A program made the translations under genes and the position numbers. From Desulfurococcaceae archaeon (GTDB lineage: Archaea; Thermoproteota; Thermoprotei_A; Sulfolobales; Ignisphaeraceae), in the NCBI GenBank assembly GCA_020832925.1, contig JAJHRF010000015.1, forward strand, positions 1 to 35,503: DNA of 35,503 bases, given 5' to 3'. The notes below the pieces were generated by a model, which made no database searches, had not been told where the DNA came from, and saw only the letters and a program-made list of their open reading frames with translations. The stretch's first letter is position 1, and every line of letters begins with the position of its first letter. Shown here piece after piece: positions 1 to 8,070 of the stretch.

Positions 1-685
1 TATCATACTTCTCCTGAACTCTCTTCCTACGGTAATAGTAGCCTAAGACTATGTCTCTAAAGCCTGTCTCAAAGAGGTATACCTTGTCATCAACTAACAC
101 GGCTACATGGTTCTCATTGACATCAACAGCTACGAAACCGCTAGGTCTATATACTTCAACACTCTTCTTAAAAGTCAGGTAAACGATTAGTTGTCTACTC
201 CTCTTATCGAGCTTCACCTTAGTTTCTGAAGATAACCTCCAGCCACTACCCACATACTTCCAGAACTGTTTATGAGGCTCTAGCTCAACAGCGATCCACC
301 CCCTATGCGTAGCTATCTCAATGTTTGTCAAACTCCTCATCTTCCACAGATGATCATCAAGCCATATAGAGACCTTGTTAACCTCTGGGTAACCCCTCTT
401 TGCTAAACCTCTCTTCTTCAACCTCGAGAAGCTCTTAACTCTAGTAGACACATCTTGGCATGCGGTGTATACGTAGTGTGATGGTAGCTGTGGATACAGA
501 GACCTCAACTCCCTATACTTCAATGCTTTGAGCCTTGTGAAGCTGGTGATCCCGTTCTTCACAGCATATAGAACTAGTTGTTCAACCATATTCCTATACA
601 TACCCTCGAGCTCTACAAAGACTCTGAATAACTTCCTAGGTAGAGGAGTAGACTTAACAACAACTGTTCTAATGAGTTCACTCAC
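1..685 (-). CDS. tnpB: TnpB (OrfB) RNA-guided nuclease of an IS607 element, partial
   Basis: About 228 N-terminal residues are present and the C-terminus runs off the left edge. The likely start is GTG at 685-683, which overlaps the tnpA stop by eight bases, as expected for translational coupling. The frame is open throughout and reads as the N-terminal helical and beta domain of TnpB. Near the left edge it contains V-A-V-D-V-N-E-N, the first RuvC motif with its catalytic Asp. TnpB proteins are RNA-guided DNA nucleases that help keep the element at donor sites (family knowledge). The zinc finger, the later RuvC motifs and the omega-RNA region would lie beyond base 1, so intactness cannot be judged. 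Confidence 0.85.
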   Translation of the reverse strand, partial: MSELIRTVVVKSTPLPRKLFRVFVELEGMYRNMVEQLVLYAVKNGITSFTRLKALKYRELRSLYPQLPSHYVYTACQDVSTRVKSFSRLKKRGLAKRGYPEVNKVSIWLDDHLWKMRSLTNIEIATHRGWIAVELEPHKQFWKYVGSGWRLSSETKVKLDKRSRQLIVYLTFKKSVEVYRPSGFVAVDVNENHVAVLVDDKVYLFETGFRDIVLGYYYRRKRVQEKYD

Positions 686-1340
686 TTTTCTCAACCTCTT
701 CTAGCAACTTTTTGAATCCCTCAACCAACCTCTTCTTCTTGTGGCTCCTCATCCCGTAGAGCTTCTCAGCAAAGGAAGTTATAATCTCTATTAAGTCCTC
801 TACAAGCTCCTGATAGACATCTTTAGGTTCCTCTCTGAATACAACCTCGATTCTAACACCATACTGGTTAAAGAAGTACTCTAGGTACTCAAAGCCGAAT
901 CTCGTCAATCTATCCCTATATGTTATTACAACTATGTCTACCTGCCTATTGACAACGTAGTTGAAGAGCTTCAACAACCCCTTTCTATCAGTCTTCAAAC
1001 CACTAGCTACATCGCTCAAGACATCGACAACTCTATATCCTTTAGAAGAGCAGTACTGTGTCAAGTACTGCACCTGTCTCTCCAAATCGCTCTTCTGATC
1101 AAATGAGCTTACACGTGCATAGATAACTACCCTAACCTCCTTGCTCATTGGTAGTCCTTCAGCAATTCTCCTAACCTCACTCTCAGGAACTCTATATTTA
1201 CCACCAGCAGTTCTAACAACCCTAATCCTGCCCTCTCTAACCCACCTAGATAGAGTAGAATAGCTAATACCAAGCCTCTGGCAAACCTCCCCAGGCCTCA
1301 ACAACCTCTCCGAAGACTCTGGAATAATTGACACCAACAA
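678..1340 (-). CDS. tnpA: IS607-family transposase TnpA (serine recombinase with MerR-like HTH)
   Basis: 220 residues. Residues about 12-58 form a MerR-like DNA-binding helix-turn-helix (LLRPGEVCQRLGIS, then SRWVREG). Residues about 69-200 form the resolvase/invertase catalytic domain, with the nucleophilic Ser in YARVSSFDQ near residue 78 and conserved arginines in the ITYRDRLTRFG segment. It catalyses cutting and strand exchange of the IS607 circle. The TTG at 1340 is the most upstream start; GTG at 1334 is equally plausible, since homology begins only around residue 12. The downstream tnpB overlaps its stop. No frameshift or missing catalytic residue is visible, so it is probably functional. 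Confidence 0.92.
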   Translation of the reverse strand: MLVSIIPESSERLLRPGEVCQRLGISYSTLSRWVREGRIRVVRTAGGKYRVPESEVRRIAEGLPMSKEVRVVIYARVSSFDQKSDLERQVQYLTQYCSSKGYRVVDVLSDVASGLKTDRKGLLKLFNYVVNRQVDIVVITYRDRLTRFGFEYLEYFFNQYGVRIEVVFREEPKDVYQELVEDLIEIITSFAEKLYGMRSHKKKRLVEGFKKLLEEVEKSE

Positions 1341-1394
1341 TAATAGACAGAATCAAAACTTATAAACCTAACCCCTAGTCATCAACCACGAAAC

Positions 1395-1652
1395 AGCCCT
1401 CTCATAGTTGGTCCGGGGACCATGACTCTCCTCATAACATCGTCTAAAGTTTACGGCATTCTAAACACATTGATAGCTTCCTACATAGCTTTTATCGCTA
1501 CATATATCATACTACGTATATCTATGAAAATTGTGAGAATGCTAGGTCTGACGTTTATCCATGGGTTAGGTAGGTTTATGTCTATAATAATAGCAGCGTT
1601 TGCTGTAGATATGTTTATCGCTGGTATAAGAGAGGTTATACAACTACTATAA
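1395..1652 (+). pseudogene. C-terminal fragment of a MarC-family membrane protein, cut by the IS607 element
   Basis: The frame ending at 1652 can be read upstream of the ATG at 1422 to about 1395, giving S-P-L-I-V-G-P-G-T-M. This matches the conserved P-L-x-x-G-P-G motif in the middle of MarC/UPF0056 integral membrane proteins. The rest matches the family C-terminus: two hydrophobic segments (roughly 1455-1530 and 1560-1650) and the RFMSIIIAAFAVDMFIAGI ending. MarC proteins are about 200 residues with six membrane segments; only the C-terminal half is here, and homology stops where the transposon starts. The ATG at 1422 lies inside the GPG motif, so it is a chance start and not the native one. 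Confidence 0.72.
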
Positions 1653-1677
1653 AAAAGCTCTATCCAAGAATGTTACT

Positions 1678-2211
1678 CTATGCGTATAGCTGTTTATTTA
1701 CTACAGGTACCAGAGCTGCTATAACAGAGTAGTATACAAGTTCTTCTCTTACCACAGCTTCTTTCGTTAGAAGACTTATAAAACCTCCTTTCTCGCCTAT
1801 ACCCCTAGTCCCATAGTGGAAATCTACAACCTCCTCAAGCTCTCTAAATTCGCCAGAAAGTATTTTCTCCACAAATTTTCTAGGAACTTCAAAAGCAGGT
1901 GAAAACCCGTAGTACTCATGATTATCCTTATCTACTACACACGCTATATGTACATCGAAATAGCCTAGATCTTTAATCTCTAATAACCCTGCCTCAACCC
2001 CTACATAGAAATCGCAGTTAGGGTTTACCTCCATAACCTTCCTCGCTCTATACCTAGCTGAATTAACTATAGATTCTAAACCTATCGGTTGATTTAGCAA
2101 CCCTGTGATTGGGTATCCTTCGACAACAACTTCTCCTAACAAAACCTTGAACGCTTTTTCAACACCACGAATTTTAGATAGGTTCTTACTACCAACACAA
2201 ACCTTTATCAA
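1678..2211 (-). CDS. Inosine/xanthosine triphosphatase, YjjX/DUF84 family
   Basis: 177 residues, the normal length for the YjjX (DUF84) family, which hydrolyses ITP and XTP to keep deaminated purines out of nucleic acids. The N-terminus has the family signature VCVGSKNLSKIRGVEKAF, followed by QPIGLESIVNSARYRA and the metal-site segment YVGVEAGL. The C-terminus has GTRGIGEKGGFISLLT, also typical. The start is TTG at 2211, preceded by GGTGATC as a ribosome site. It lies 15 bases downstream of the protease gene on the same strand and may be cotranscribed with it, with no obvious functional link. Assignment by family signature; substrate not provable here. Confidence 0.9.
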   Translation of the reverse strand: MIKVCVGSKNLSKIRGVEKAFKVLLGEVVVEGYPITGLLNQPIGLESIVNSARYRARKVMEVNPNCDFYVGVEAGLLEIKDLGYFDVHIACVVDKDNHEYYGFSPAFEVPRKFVEKILSGEFRELEEVVDFHYGTRGIGEKGGFISLLTKEAVVREELVYYSVIAALVPVVNKQLYA

Positions 2212-2226
2212 CGATCACCACCGTAG

Positions 2227-4782
2227 TTAAGATTGCCGCCTATAGATAGACTTGCTGAAAATTAAAACTATGCTTAACACTATTGAGCCTATACTCAATA
2301 TCACCGCTATCCACACTATAGATATTACCCCCGCTACGTGCTGTTCAAGACTTTCCAGGCTTTGTTCAAGAAATTCTATCCTATCTTTAACATCCTTAGA
2401 AAGATGGGATACGTCTCCACTCAATTCTCTTAAATTATTTGTTAAGTTTGTAATGTTGTTCTTCAACATACTAACCTCTTCTCTAAGATCTTTAAGTGCT
2501 TCAACATATCCTTCAACTGTTTCATTTAACCGGTAAATCTTAGCCATAGCCAGTTTACTTGGATCTTCTCTAAGAACTCTTATAGTTACCAAATATGGAA
2601 TGGCGATATCTTTAAACATTATCGTTATATTTAACCTTACGTAAACCTCATCTATACTCAAAGATCCTATACCTATCCACACTCTGTAAAGATTATCCTT
2701 AATTTTGGATATGTTCAGGATATCTATGGCTATGATCTTCAAGGACTCCTTATCTACATCTATTCTACCTATAGACCCGTTATACACATAGATATCGAGG
2801 AAATCTACTGTATTAGCTACGTAGTAATCTTTAGATCTTATGTATAGAGGCAATAGATAGGTGTAAGTGTAGGTATAGGTATAAGTATTGTTCAGAACTG
2901 TAATGAATGTCTGGTTCTTCGTTATAATGTAGGTATTATTAATGATTATAGGTTTGATCATCTGGGTAGGCTGGATATATACTTGTGTTTGTAAAACTAC
3001 GCTTGGTCTTGAGAAATCTATAGCTGTTACCAGGTAATACCCTTCTTCAACTACTGGTATTATAAATGAGGCGTTAAATGAACCTCTAAGATTTGATATA
3101 TAGAGCTTTACAAGGTTAGTCTCGAAGTATATCCCTATAGTATCCCCTATACCTACGCCAGAAACAATAACTCTACATAGCTTCCCCCAGTAACATATCT
3201 TTTCAGAGAATATGCCTGGGATTACCTGAACTAATGATTTACCGTAGATAAGACCATCTCTACTAATAACTACCACAGTATTTCCTCCGCCGTGGCTTAA
3301 AGGTAGAGGTACCACTACATATCTAGATCTTAAAGTTCCACTAAATACTCTTGAACCTGATATATATACATCGATATCTATACCAAGTCTTACTCCAGGT
3401 ATATCTATAGTTAGATTGCTTAAAGGCTTCGAAGTAGAGGGGTATATATTCAAGTCGATAACCCTTACATTCATCTCTTTAGCTTTAGCTATAGCAATGT
3501 AAGCATCTACAAGTCCGTAGCCAGCACCAGGATCTTTCAATGGGGTAGCCGTCGATGTTATTATATCGTAAACTTTCTCAACAAGACTAGACCCTGAGAA
3601 ACCTTTATTTTTAAGCTTAGCGCTTACGATAGCTGCTACACCTGCAACTATAGGTGTGGAAGCGCTTGTACCACTAGCAATAGCGAGAAGCTCTCCTGGG
3701 AAAGCTCCTGGAACATCAACTCCTGGTGCAACAACATCAGGTTTCGTATACCGTGAAGGATACCGACCTTTAAATGGCCATCCACTTGGAGGGTCAGGCC
3801 ATTCAACTTCTTCATAGCTACTGAAAAGCGCTACATTGTTATTGTAATCTACTGCTCCTACTCCTATAACACCCCATATATTCCCAGGATTAGCAGTAAT
3901 ATAAGGACCGCTATTACCTATAGCAGCTACTGCAACAATTCCATTCTCTATGAGTTTCTTTATCGCTGGTAGGAAAACATTAGAGTAGTTACCTATAGCA
4001 CCGAAACTCATAGAGACAACGTTTGGTTTTATGCTGAGCTTCGTATTGGTACATGGATCGTATGGTTGTAGAACCCATTCAAGACCTGCTAAAACTTGTG
4101 CAGCTGTACCTCTTCCATAATGTAGAACTAGCGCCACCATGATTTTAGCTTGTGGCGCAACTCCAAATATGTAATTCCTTCCATCTCCACCTACAGCTAT
4201 ACTTGCTACCCATGTCCCGTGTCCATGTGTATCATGAGGTTTTGAACATAGTGGTCTACCTTTAGCATCGAACTCTATCCACGCTACAAGTTTATTTACT
4301 AGAAGTGGGTGTGTAGGGTCTATACCTGTATCCAGTATAGCTATAACAGCATCAGAACCATCTTCCCCTAGGTAGTTGAAGACTATATCTGCTGAAACTC
4401 TTGATATAGCCCAAGACCATAGCGAAGGAGCCGCTGTTCCTATATTTTGTTGAAGAGTTGAAGGATTGAAAGGTTTTATCTCTTTGAATATAGTGTCAAT
4501 TTTTACGTCGAAATTCTTAACAACGTTTAACCCTGAATACCTTAGATTTTCTATGACGTTAGAAGGGCATAACATCAGTGAGGTATTGAATAACTTGAAA
4601 TCTCTCTCAATAACACATCCATACCTCATTGCAACCTCTAGATCGCTTACCTTATCGTAATGAACTAAAACTTCGTCTACATGATTAATTAACAATGTTT
4701 GAGTTTCGATAAGAGCTTCTGAAGGTAATACTATCACGATTATCATCATGATGACGAAAAGCTTAAGTAGATTGATCTTCAT
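2227..4782 (-). CDS. Secreted, membrane-anchored subtilisin-like serine protease (S8) with coiled-coil stalk
   Basis: 851 residues. Residues 1-23 form a signal peptide. After a propeptide-like region of about 120 residues comes an S8 domain with the full triad: Asp151 in AILDTGID, His188 in THGHGTWVAS and Ser373 in SGTSASTP; Asn290 in AIGNSGP is the oxyanion residue. A beta-rich region of about 350 residues follows, with an unusual alternating Tyr-Thr run near residue 640. Residues about 750-815 form a heptad-like coiled coil rich in N-x-T/S, and residues about 820-843 are a membrane anchor with a basic tail. The protein is therefore probably displayed outside the cell on a stalk, comparable to S-layer-associated proteases of hyperthermophilic crenarchaea. 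ATG at 4782 has GGTGG six bases upstream. Substrate unknown. Confidence 0.9.
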   Translation of the reverse strand: MKINLLKLFVIMMIIVIVLPSEALIETQTLLINHVDEVLVHYDKVSDLEVAMRYGCVIERDFKLFNTSLMLCPSNVIENLRYSGLNVVKNFDVKIDTIFKEIKPFNPSTLQQNIGTAAPSLWSWAISRVSADIVFNYLGEDGSDAVIAILDTGIDPTHPLLVNKLVAWIEFDAKGRPLCSKPHDTHGHGTWVASIAVGGDGRNYIFGVAPQAKIMVALVLHYGRGTAAQVLAGLEWVLQPYDPCTNTKLSIKPNVVSMSFGAIGNYSNVFLPAIKKLIENGIVAVAAIGNSGPYITANPGNIWGVIGVGAVDYNNNVALFSSYEEVEWPDPPSGWPFKGRYPSRYTKPDVVAPGVDVPGAFPGELLAIASGTSASTPIVAGVAAIVSAKLKNKGFSGSSLVEKVYDIITSTATPLKDPGAGYGLVDAYIAIAKAKEMNVRVIDLNIYPSTSKPLSNLTIDIPGVRLGIDIDVYISGSRVFSGTLRSRYVVVPLPLSHGGGNTVVVISRDGLIYGKSLVQVIPGIFSEKICYWGKLCRVIVSGVGIGDTIGIYFETNLVKLYISNLRGSFNASFIIPVVEEGYYLVTAIDFSRPSVVLQTQVYIQPTQMIKPIIINNTYIITKNQTFITVLNNTYTYTYTYTYLLPLYIRSKDYYVANTVDFLDIYVYNGSIGRIDVDKESLKIIAIDILNISKIKDNLYRVWIGIGSLSIDEVYVRLNITIMFKDIAIPYLVTIRVLREDPSKLAMAKIYRLNETVEGYVEALKDLREEVSMLKNNITNLTNNLRELSGDVSHLSKDVKDRIEFLEQSLESLEQHVAGVISIVWIAVILSIGSIVLSIVLIFSKSIYRRQS

Positions 4783-4786
4783 AAAT

Positions 4787-4830
4787 TTCCACCAAAGACT
4801 TAGAGTTGTTTAAGGGATACATAAACTTTC
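4787..4830 (-). promoter_or_regulatory. Promoter and ribosome site of the protease gene
   Basis: Reading the minus strand, an AT-rich GTTTATGTATC / CTTAAAC stretch lies 30-45 bases before the ATG and could be the TATA element. GGTGG then sits six bases before the ATG at 4782. The TATA assignment is by eye only; the ribosome site is clear. Confidence 0.4.
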
Positions 4831-4869
4831 GCTAAGCATAATACATGTGGATACCCATGGTGTTTAGCG

Positions 4870-5514
4870 ATGAAGATAACGAAGTTGTTGCTCGATATAG
4901 ATGGGACAATAGTTTTACTACCTGTGGACTGGTCTAAGGTATTAGCTAGGATAAGATCTGAAGGAATTGAAGTGACTACGTTTCTAGGTTTTGTTGCTAG
5001 ATATCATGGAACAGATGTTTTCTGGCGTATTCATAGATATCTCGAGTTTCTAGAACTTGAAGCTGTTGACAAGCTTACCATTTTAGACAACGCCGATGAT
5101 CTCTTGAAGAGAGTATGTAAAGAAATCGATATAGGTTTTATAACTATGCAAAGTAGGACTGCCGCTGAGAAAATTATTAGCAAGCTAGGTATTGATAAAT
5201 GTGATAACTTCTTAGGTATCCTATCTACGAGAGAAGACTCCTCGACAAGAATCGAACAAGTTGCGAAAGCTGTGAAAGCAATGAATGTTCTTCCTGGTGA
5301 AGTACTTTTTATAGGCGATAAAGTTTTAGACGCTATAGCGGCTATAGTAAACGGTGTAAAAGCTATAGTTGTGTTGAGGAACCTAGTATCTAACCGTATA
5401 AGTGATACAGATTACATAGACGAAGATTTAGAGGTGGTAGGGGTTAGGATTGCTAGAGATCTGATGGAGGCTCTCAGGATAGCCAGAGATCTCTACGGTC
5501 TATACATAGATTGA
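4870..5514 (+). CDS. HAD-superfamily phosphatase
   Basis: 214 residues. The N-terminal LLLDIDGTIV carries the HAD nucleophile and acid-base Asp pair (Asp9 and Asp11). A helical cap follows (residues about 20-90). ITMQSR around residue 95 is a motif II region, and FIGDKVLDAIAA around residue 155 is the C-terminal metal-binding motif. These proteins hydrolyse phosphoesters such as phosphoglycolate or sugar phosphates; the substrate cannot be told from sequence. ATG at 4870 is preceded by GGTG seven bases upstream. The stop overlaps the start of sua5 by four bases, so the two genes probably form an operon. It diverges from the protease gene. Confidence 0.85.
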   Translation: MKITKLLLDIDGTIVLLPVDWSKVLARIRSEGIEVTTFLGFVARYHGTDVFWRIHRYLEFLELEAVDKLTILDNADDLLKRVCKEIDIGFITMQSRTAAEKIISKLGIDKCDNFLGILSTREDSSTRIEQVAKAVKAMNVLPGEVLFIGDKVLDAIAAIVNGVKAIVVLRNLVSNRISDTDYIDEDLEVVGVRIARDLMEALRIARDLYGLYID

Positions 5515-6614
5515 ATCTATCTACGGTGGTGATCACGACTATTACCAAGGTCTACATCGTAGACCCTCTGAATCCACGTGAAGATGTTATAGAGAGTTGT
5601 TGTGAAGATGTGAAGAAGAGAGGAGCTATAGTTGTTTTCCCTACAGAGACTGTCTACGGTTTAGGAGCCTATGTATTCAACGCTAACGCTGTAAGAAAAA
5701 TCTTTATAGCTAAAGGTAGACCCCCGGATAACCCTCTAATAATCCATGTTACAGGTATAGACCAGGTTTACGAAGTAGCCGAGGATATACCTGATATAGT
5801 TTTAAAGATAGCTAGAATTGCGTGGCCAGGGCCTTTAACAGTTATTCTGAAGAAACGTAGAGAAGTTCCGCCAGAAGTTTCTGGAGGGTTACCGACAGTA
5901 GCTGTCAGAGTTCCCGCACACCCTGTAGCATTGAAATTGATAGAATGTGTAGGCCCTATAGCGGCTCCTAGCGCTAATATATCGGGTAGACCTAGCCCTA
6001 CAGAACCTCACCATGTTTATGTAGATATGTTCGGTAGAGCTGATATAATTCTAGATGCTGGAGAAACATTCTTCGGTATCGAATCCACTATCGTGGATCT
6101 AACATCGGATCCTCCAAAGCTATTGAGACCTGGGGCTTTTCCTTACGAGAAGCTGGTGGAGATCGTAGGGAGGAAAATCGTTGTACCAGACGTAGCTAAG
6201 GGTTTGAAGGAATCTTCTATAGCTTTAGCACCCGGTATGAAGTATAAACACTATGCTCCTAGAACACCTCTTCTAGTAGTAGAAGCTGAAGACTATAGCG
6301 ATATCGATGGATACGCTAAGAAAGTTCTTGAAGTAGCTGAGGAGAGGTGTAGAGATAGGAAATGTGTATTGTTAGCTTCTAAAGAAACTGAGTGGATATA
6401 TAGAGAGAAAGGGTTTACAACTCTTATAATAGGTTCTAGATATAACATTTACGAGATAGCGAAAAACCTTTTCTCCGTGTTAAGGGATCTCGATAGATTA
6501 GGTGTAGACCTGGGCATAGTCGAAGGTTTTCCAGAGATAGGTCTAGGACTAGCTGTAATGAATAGGCTTAGGAAAGCCTCTGGCTATAACATTGTTAGAG
6601 TTTCTACATGTTAA
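5511..6614 (+). CDS. sua5: Threonylcarbamoyl-AMP synthase, Sua5 type
   Basis: Sua5 makes threonylcarbamoyl-AMP from threonine, bicarbonate and ATP for the t6A37 modification of tRNAs that read ANN codons. Residues about 20-210 are the YrdC domain, with VVFPTETVYGLGA, AKGRPPDNPLI, AWPGPLT and APSANISGRPSPT. A linker and a C-terminal Sua5 domain (about 230-365) follow. At about 365 residues it is the two-domain Sua5 form, not stand-alone YrdC. The TTG at 5511 overlaps the HAD gene, but GTG at 5526 or 5529 is equally likely because the first residues are not conserved. Its 3' end overlaps by four bases the convergent PEP carboxylase gene. Confidence 0.95.
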   Translation: MNLSTVVITTITKVYIVDPLNPREDVIESCCEDVKKRGAIVVFPTETVYGLGAYVFNANAVRKIFIAKGRPPDNPLIIHVTGIDQVYEVAEDIPDIVLKIARIAWPGPLTVILKKRREVPPEVSGGLPTVAVRVPAHPVALKLIECVGPIAAPSANISGRPSPTEPHHVYVDMFGRADIILDAGETFFGIESTIVDLTSDPPKLLRPGAFPYEKLVEIVGRKIVVPDVAKGLKESSIALAPGMKYKHYAPRTPLLVVEAEDYSDIDGYAKKVLEVAEERCRDRKCVLLASKETEWIYREKGFTTLIIGSRYNIYEIAKNLFSVLRDLDRLGVDLGIVEGFPEIGLGLAVMNRLRKASGYNIVRVSTC

Positions 6615-8014
6615 CCGAGGAACCCTCTTATCCTCCCTAACGCGATTATGTGAGGCTCTACAGAGTTAAGCTCTATAAGAGCTCTGTAGATCTCGGAGGG
6701 CTCAGGTTTTATACCGAATATATCTAGAACTTCATCGATCTTCTTAACCAGGTATTCATCTAACCTCTTCAGAGCTACACTTCTTACGTAGAACTTCGAA
6801 TCGTATAGCCATTCCTTCTCTAGATAGGGTAGTACTTCTAGTAGGTCATCTAGTTTACCATTTTTATATAGATCTACTATGAAATCTGCATCGAGATACG
6901 TTGGGGGAACACCTACGGAATACCATGTAGCGGTATAGACTATCGCTCTAGGAACAGATAGCTTCGCATCTTGAGCTGGTAGAATTCTACCATATTCTCT
7001 CCAAGAAACTCTATCTCTCGTACTTGGCACAACCTCTGCTATTCTCTGGATAACGTTGATATATCTAGAGGCTAGTGCTCTATACTTTTCAGTAGCTTTC
7101 TCAACGATTTCAATAACACCGCTATCAACGCTATTCGGTTTAAGATCTACGTTCTCTAAGATAGTGTCTCTGACCATTATATAGTCTTTGAACGGCATAT
7201 CATATCTAATCGCGGATTGAATCGTAGCTGTACTAAATCCTCGATATCTTTGAGCTTCATATAGAACTAGCTCTGGATTGTTTATAGCTCCTCTGAAAGG
7301 AGGTACACCCATACCTATTATAGGTTTTATCTCCATTCTTAGCTCTCTAGATAATCTGTGAAGCTCGTTCAATGCATATATAATCGAGAGAGATGACGCT
7401 ATATGCCCTGATTTAACAGCTGCATCACTTTTACCTAAGAAAACCCTCAGAACCTCAATCTCTATCCCGAAGTCTTTAAGTACTGAGAGCAATGTCTTTA
7501 CATGGGATCTCACGTATATATGGCCATGAACATCCTCTATCAACGGTATAAGCTGTACAGGTTCTAAGTTTATACCTAGCTCCTCTCTAAATATGTTTAA
7601 CTTCCTCAATATCAACCTCTGAACAAATCTAACAGTATTTAGATCCTCAACCATAGGCAGTATCAACCATCTGACTGCCTGAACTTTGGCTAATCTAGCT
7701 GAGTAGTAGTTAGCTATGAACCCTGCCTCTATGGAAAGGTCAACTCTATCAAAATCTTCTAGCGATGGGTTAGGTATACGTGGCGTTACAAAGACTTTCT
7801 CCCCTATAGGTATTCCAAAGTTTAACGCTTTCACAACTATATCTTTCGGCTGAGCATATGGTGTCAACTTACCTTCATAATCACTCATAACCTCGTCACA
7901 TCCATACATAGTGTACGCCTGAATAGCTTCATCAACTTCTTGCTGAGCTGTTACTCTCTCTGTAGCATCAGGATGTTGTGTACACATAAGCTTCGGTATC
8001 AACATAATTCTCAA
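6611..8014 (-). CDS. ppcA: Phosphoenolpyruvate carboxylase, archaeal type
   Basis: The N-terminus LIPKLMCTQHPDAT is diagnostic of the short archaeal PEP carboxylase family (about 470-510 residues), which is only distantly related to the bacterial/plant enzyme. It adds bicarbonate to PEP to give oxaloacetate. Other family segments are VMSDYEGK, FVTPRIPNPS, VFLGKSDAA and GMGVPPFRG. The ATG at 8005, with GGTTGAG a few bases upstream, is a better start than the TTG at 8014. It is the last gene of a minus-strand run that includes threonine synthase and a (homo)citrate-type module, all using products of oxaloacetate, so it plausibly supplies that carbon. Confidence 0.95.
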   Translation of the reverse strand: MRIMLIPKLMCTQHPDATERVTAQQEVDEAIQAYTMYGCDEVMSDYEGKLTPYAQPKDIVVKALNFGIPIGEKVFVTPRIPNPSLEDFDRVDLSIEAGFIANYYSARLAKVQAVRWLILPMVEDLNTVRFVQRLILRKLNIFREELGINLEPVQLIPLIEDVHGHIYVRSHVKTLLSVLKDFGIEIEVLRVFLGKSDAAVKSGHIASSLSIIYALNELHRLSRELRMEIKPIIGMGVPPFRGAINNPELVLYEAQRYRGFSTATIQSAIRYDMPFKDYIMVRDTILENVDLKPNSVDSGVIEIVEKATEKYRALASRYINVIQRIAEVVPSTRDRVSWREYGRILPAQDAKLSVPRAIVYTATWYSVGVPPTYLDADFIVDLYKNGKLDDLLEVLPYLEKEWLYDSKFYVRSVALKRLDEYLVKKIDEVLDIFGIKPEPSEIYRALIELNSVEPHIIALGRIRGFLG

Positions 8015-8070
8015 CCTGTGTACCCTCTACACGGAATGTATGGAATCTGTTTAAAACTTTTACGAATATT

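Larger units (their letters stand above)
1..1395 (-). mobile_element. IS607-family insertion element, right portion
   Basis: A serine-recombinase tnpA (MerR-like helix-turn-helix plus resolvase) is followed on the same strand by an overlapping tnpB, the gene order typical of IS607 elements. The left part lies outside the window because tnpB is cut at base 1. The tnpA-proximal end must lie between the tnpA start (about 1340) and about 1395, where marC-like coding sequence begins. I did not identify terminal sequences; IS607 elements generally lack long inverted repeats and do not make target duplications. The exact end is therefore inferred from the flanking gene. Confidence 0.8.
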
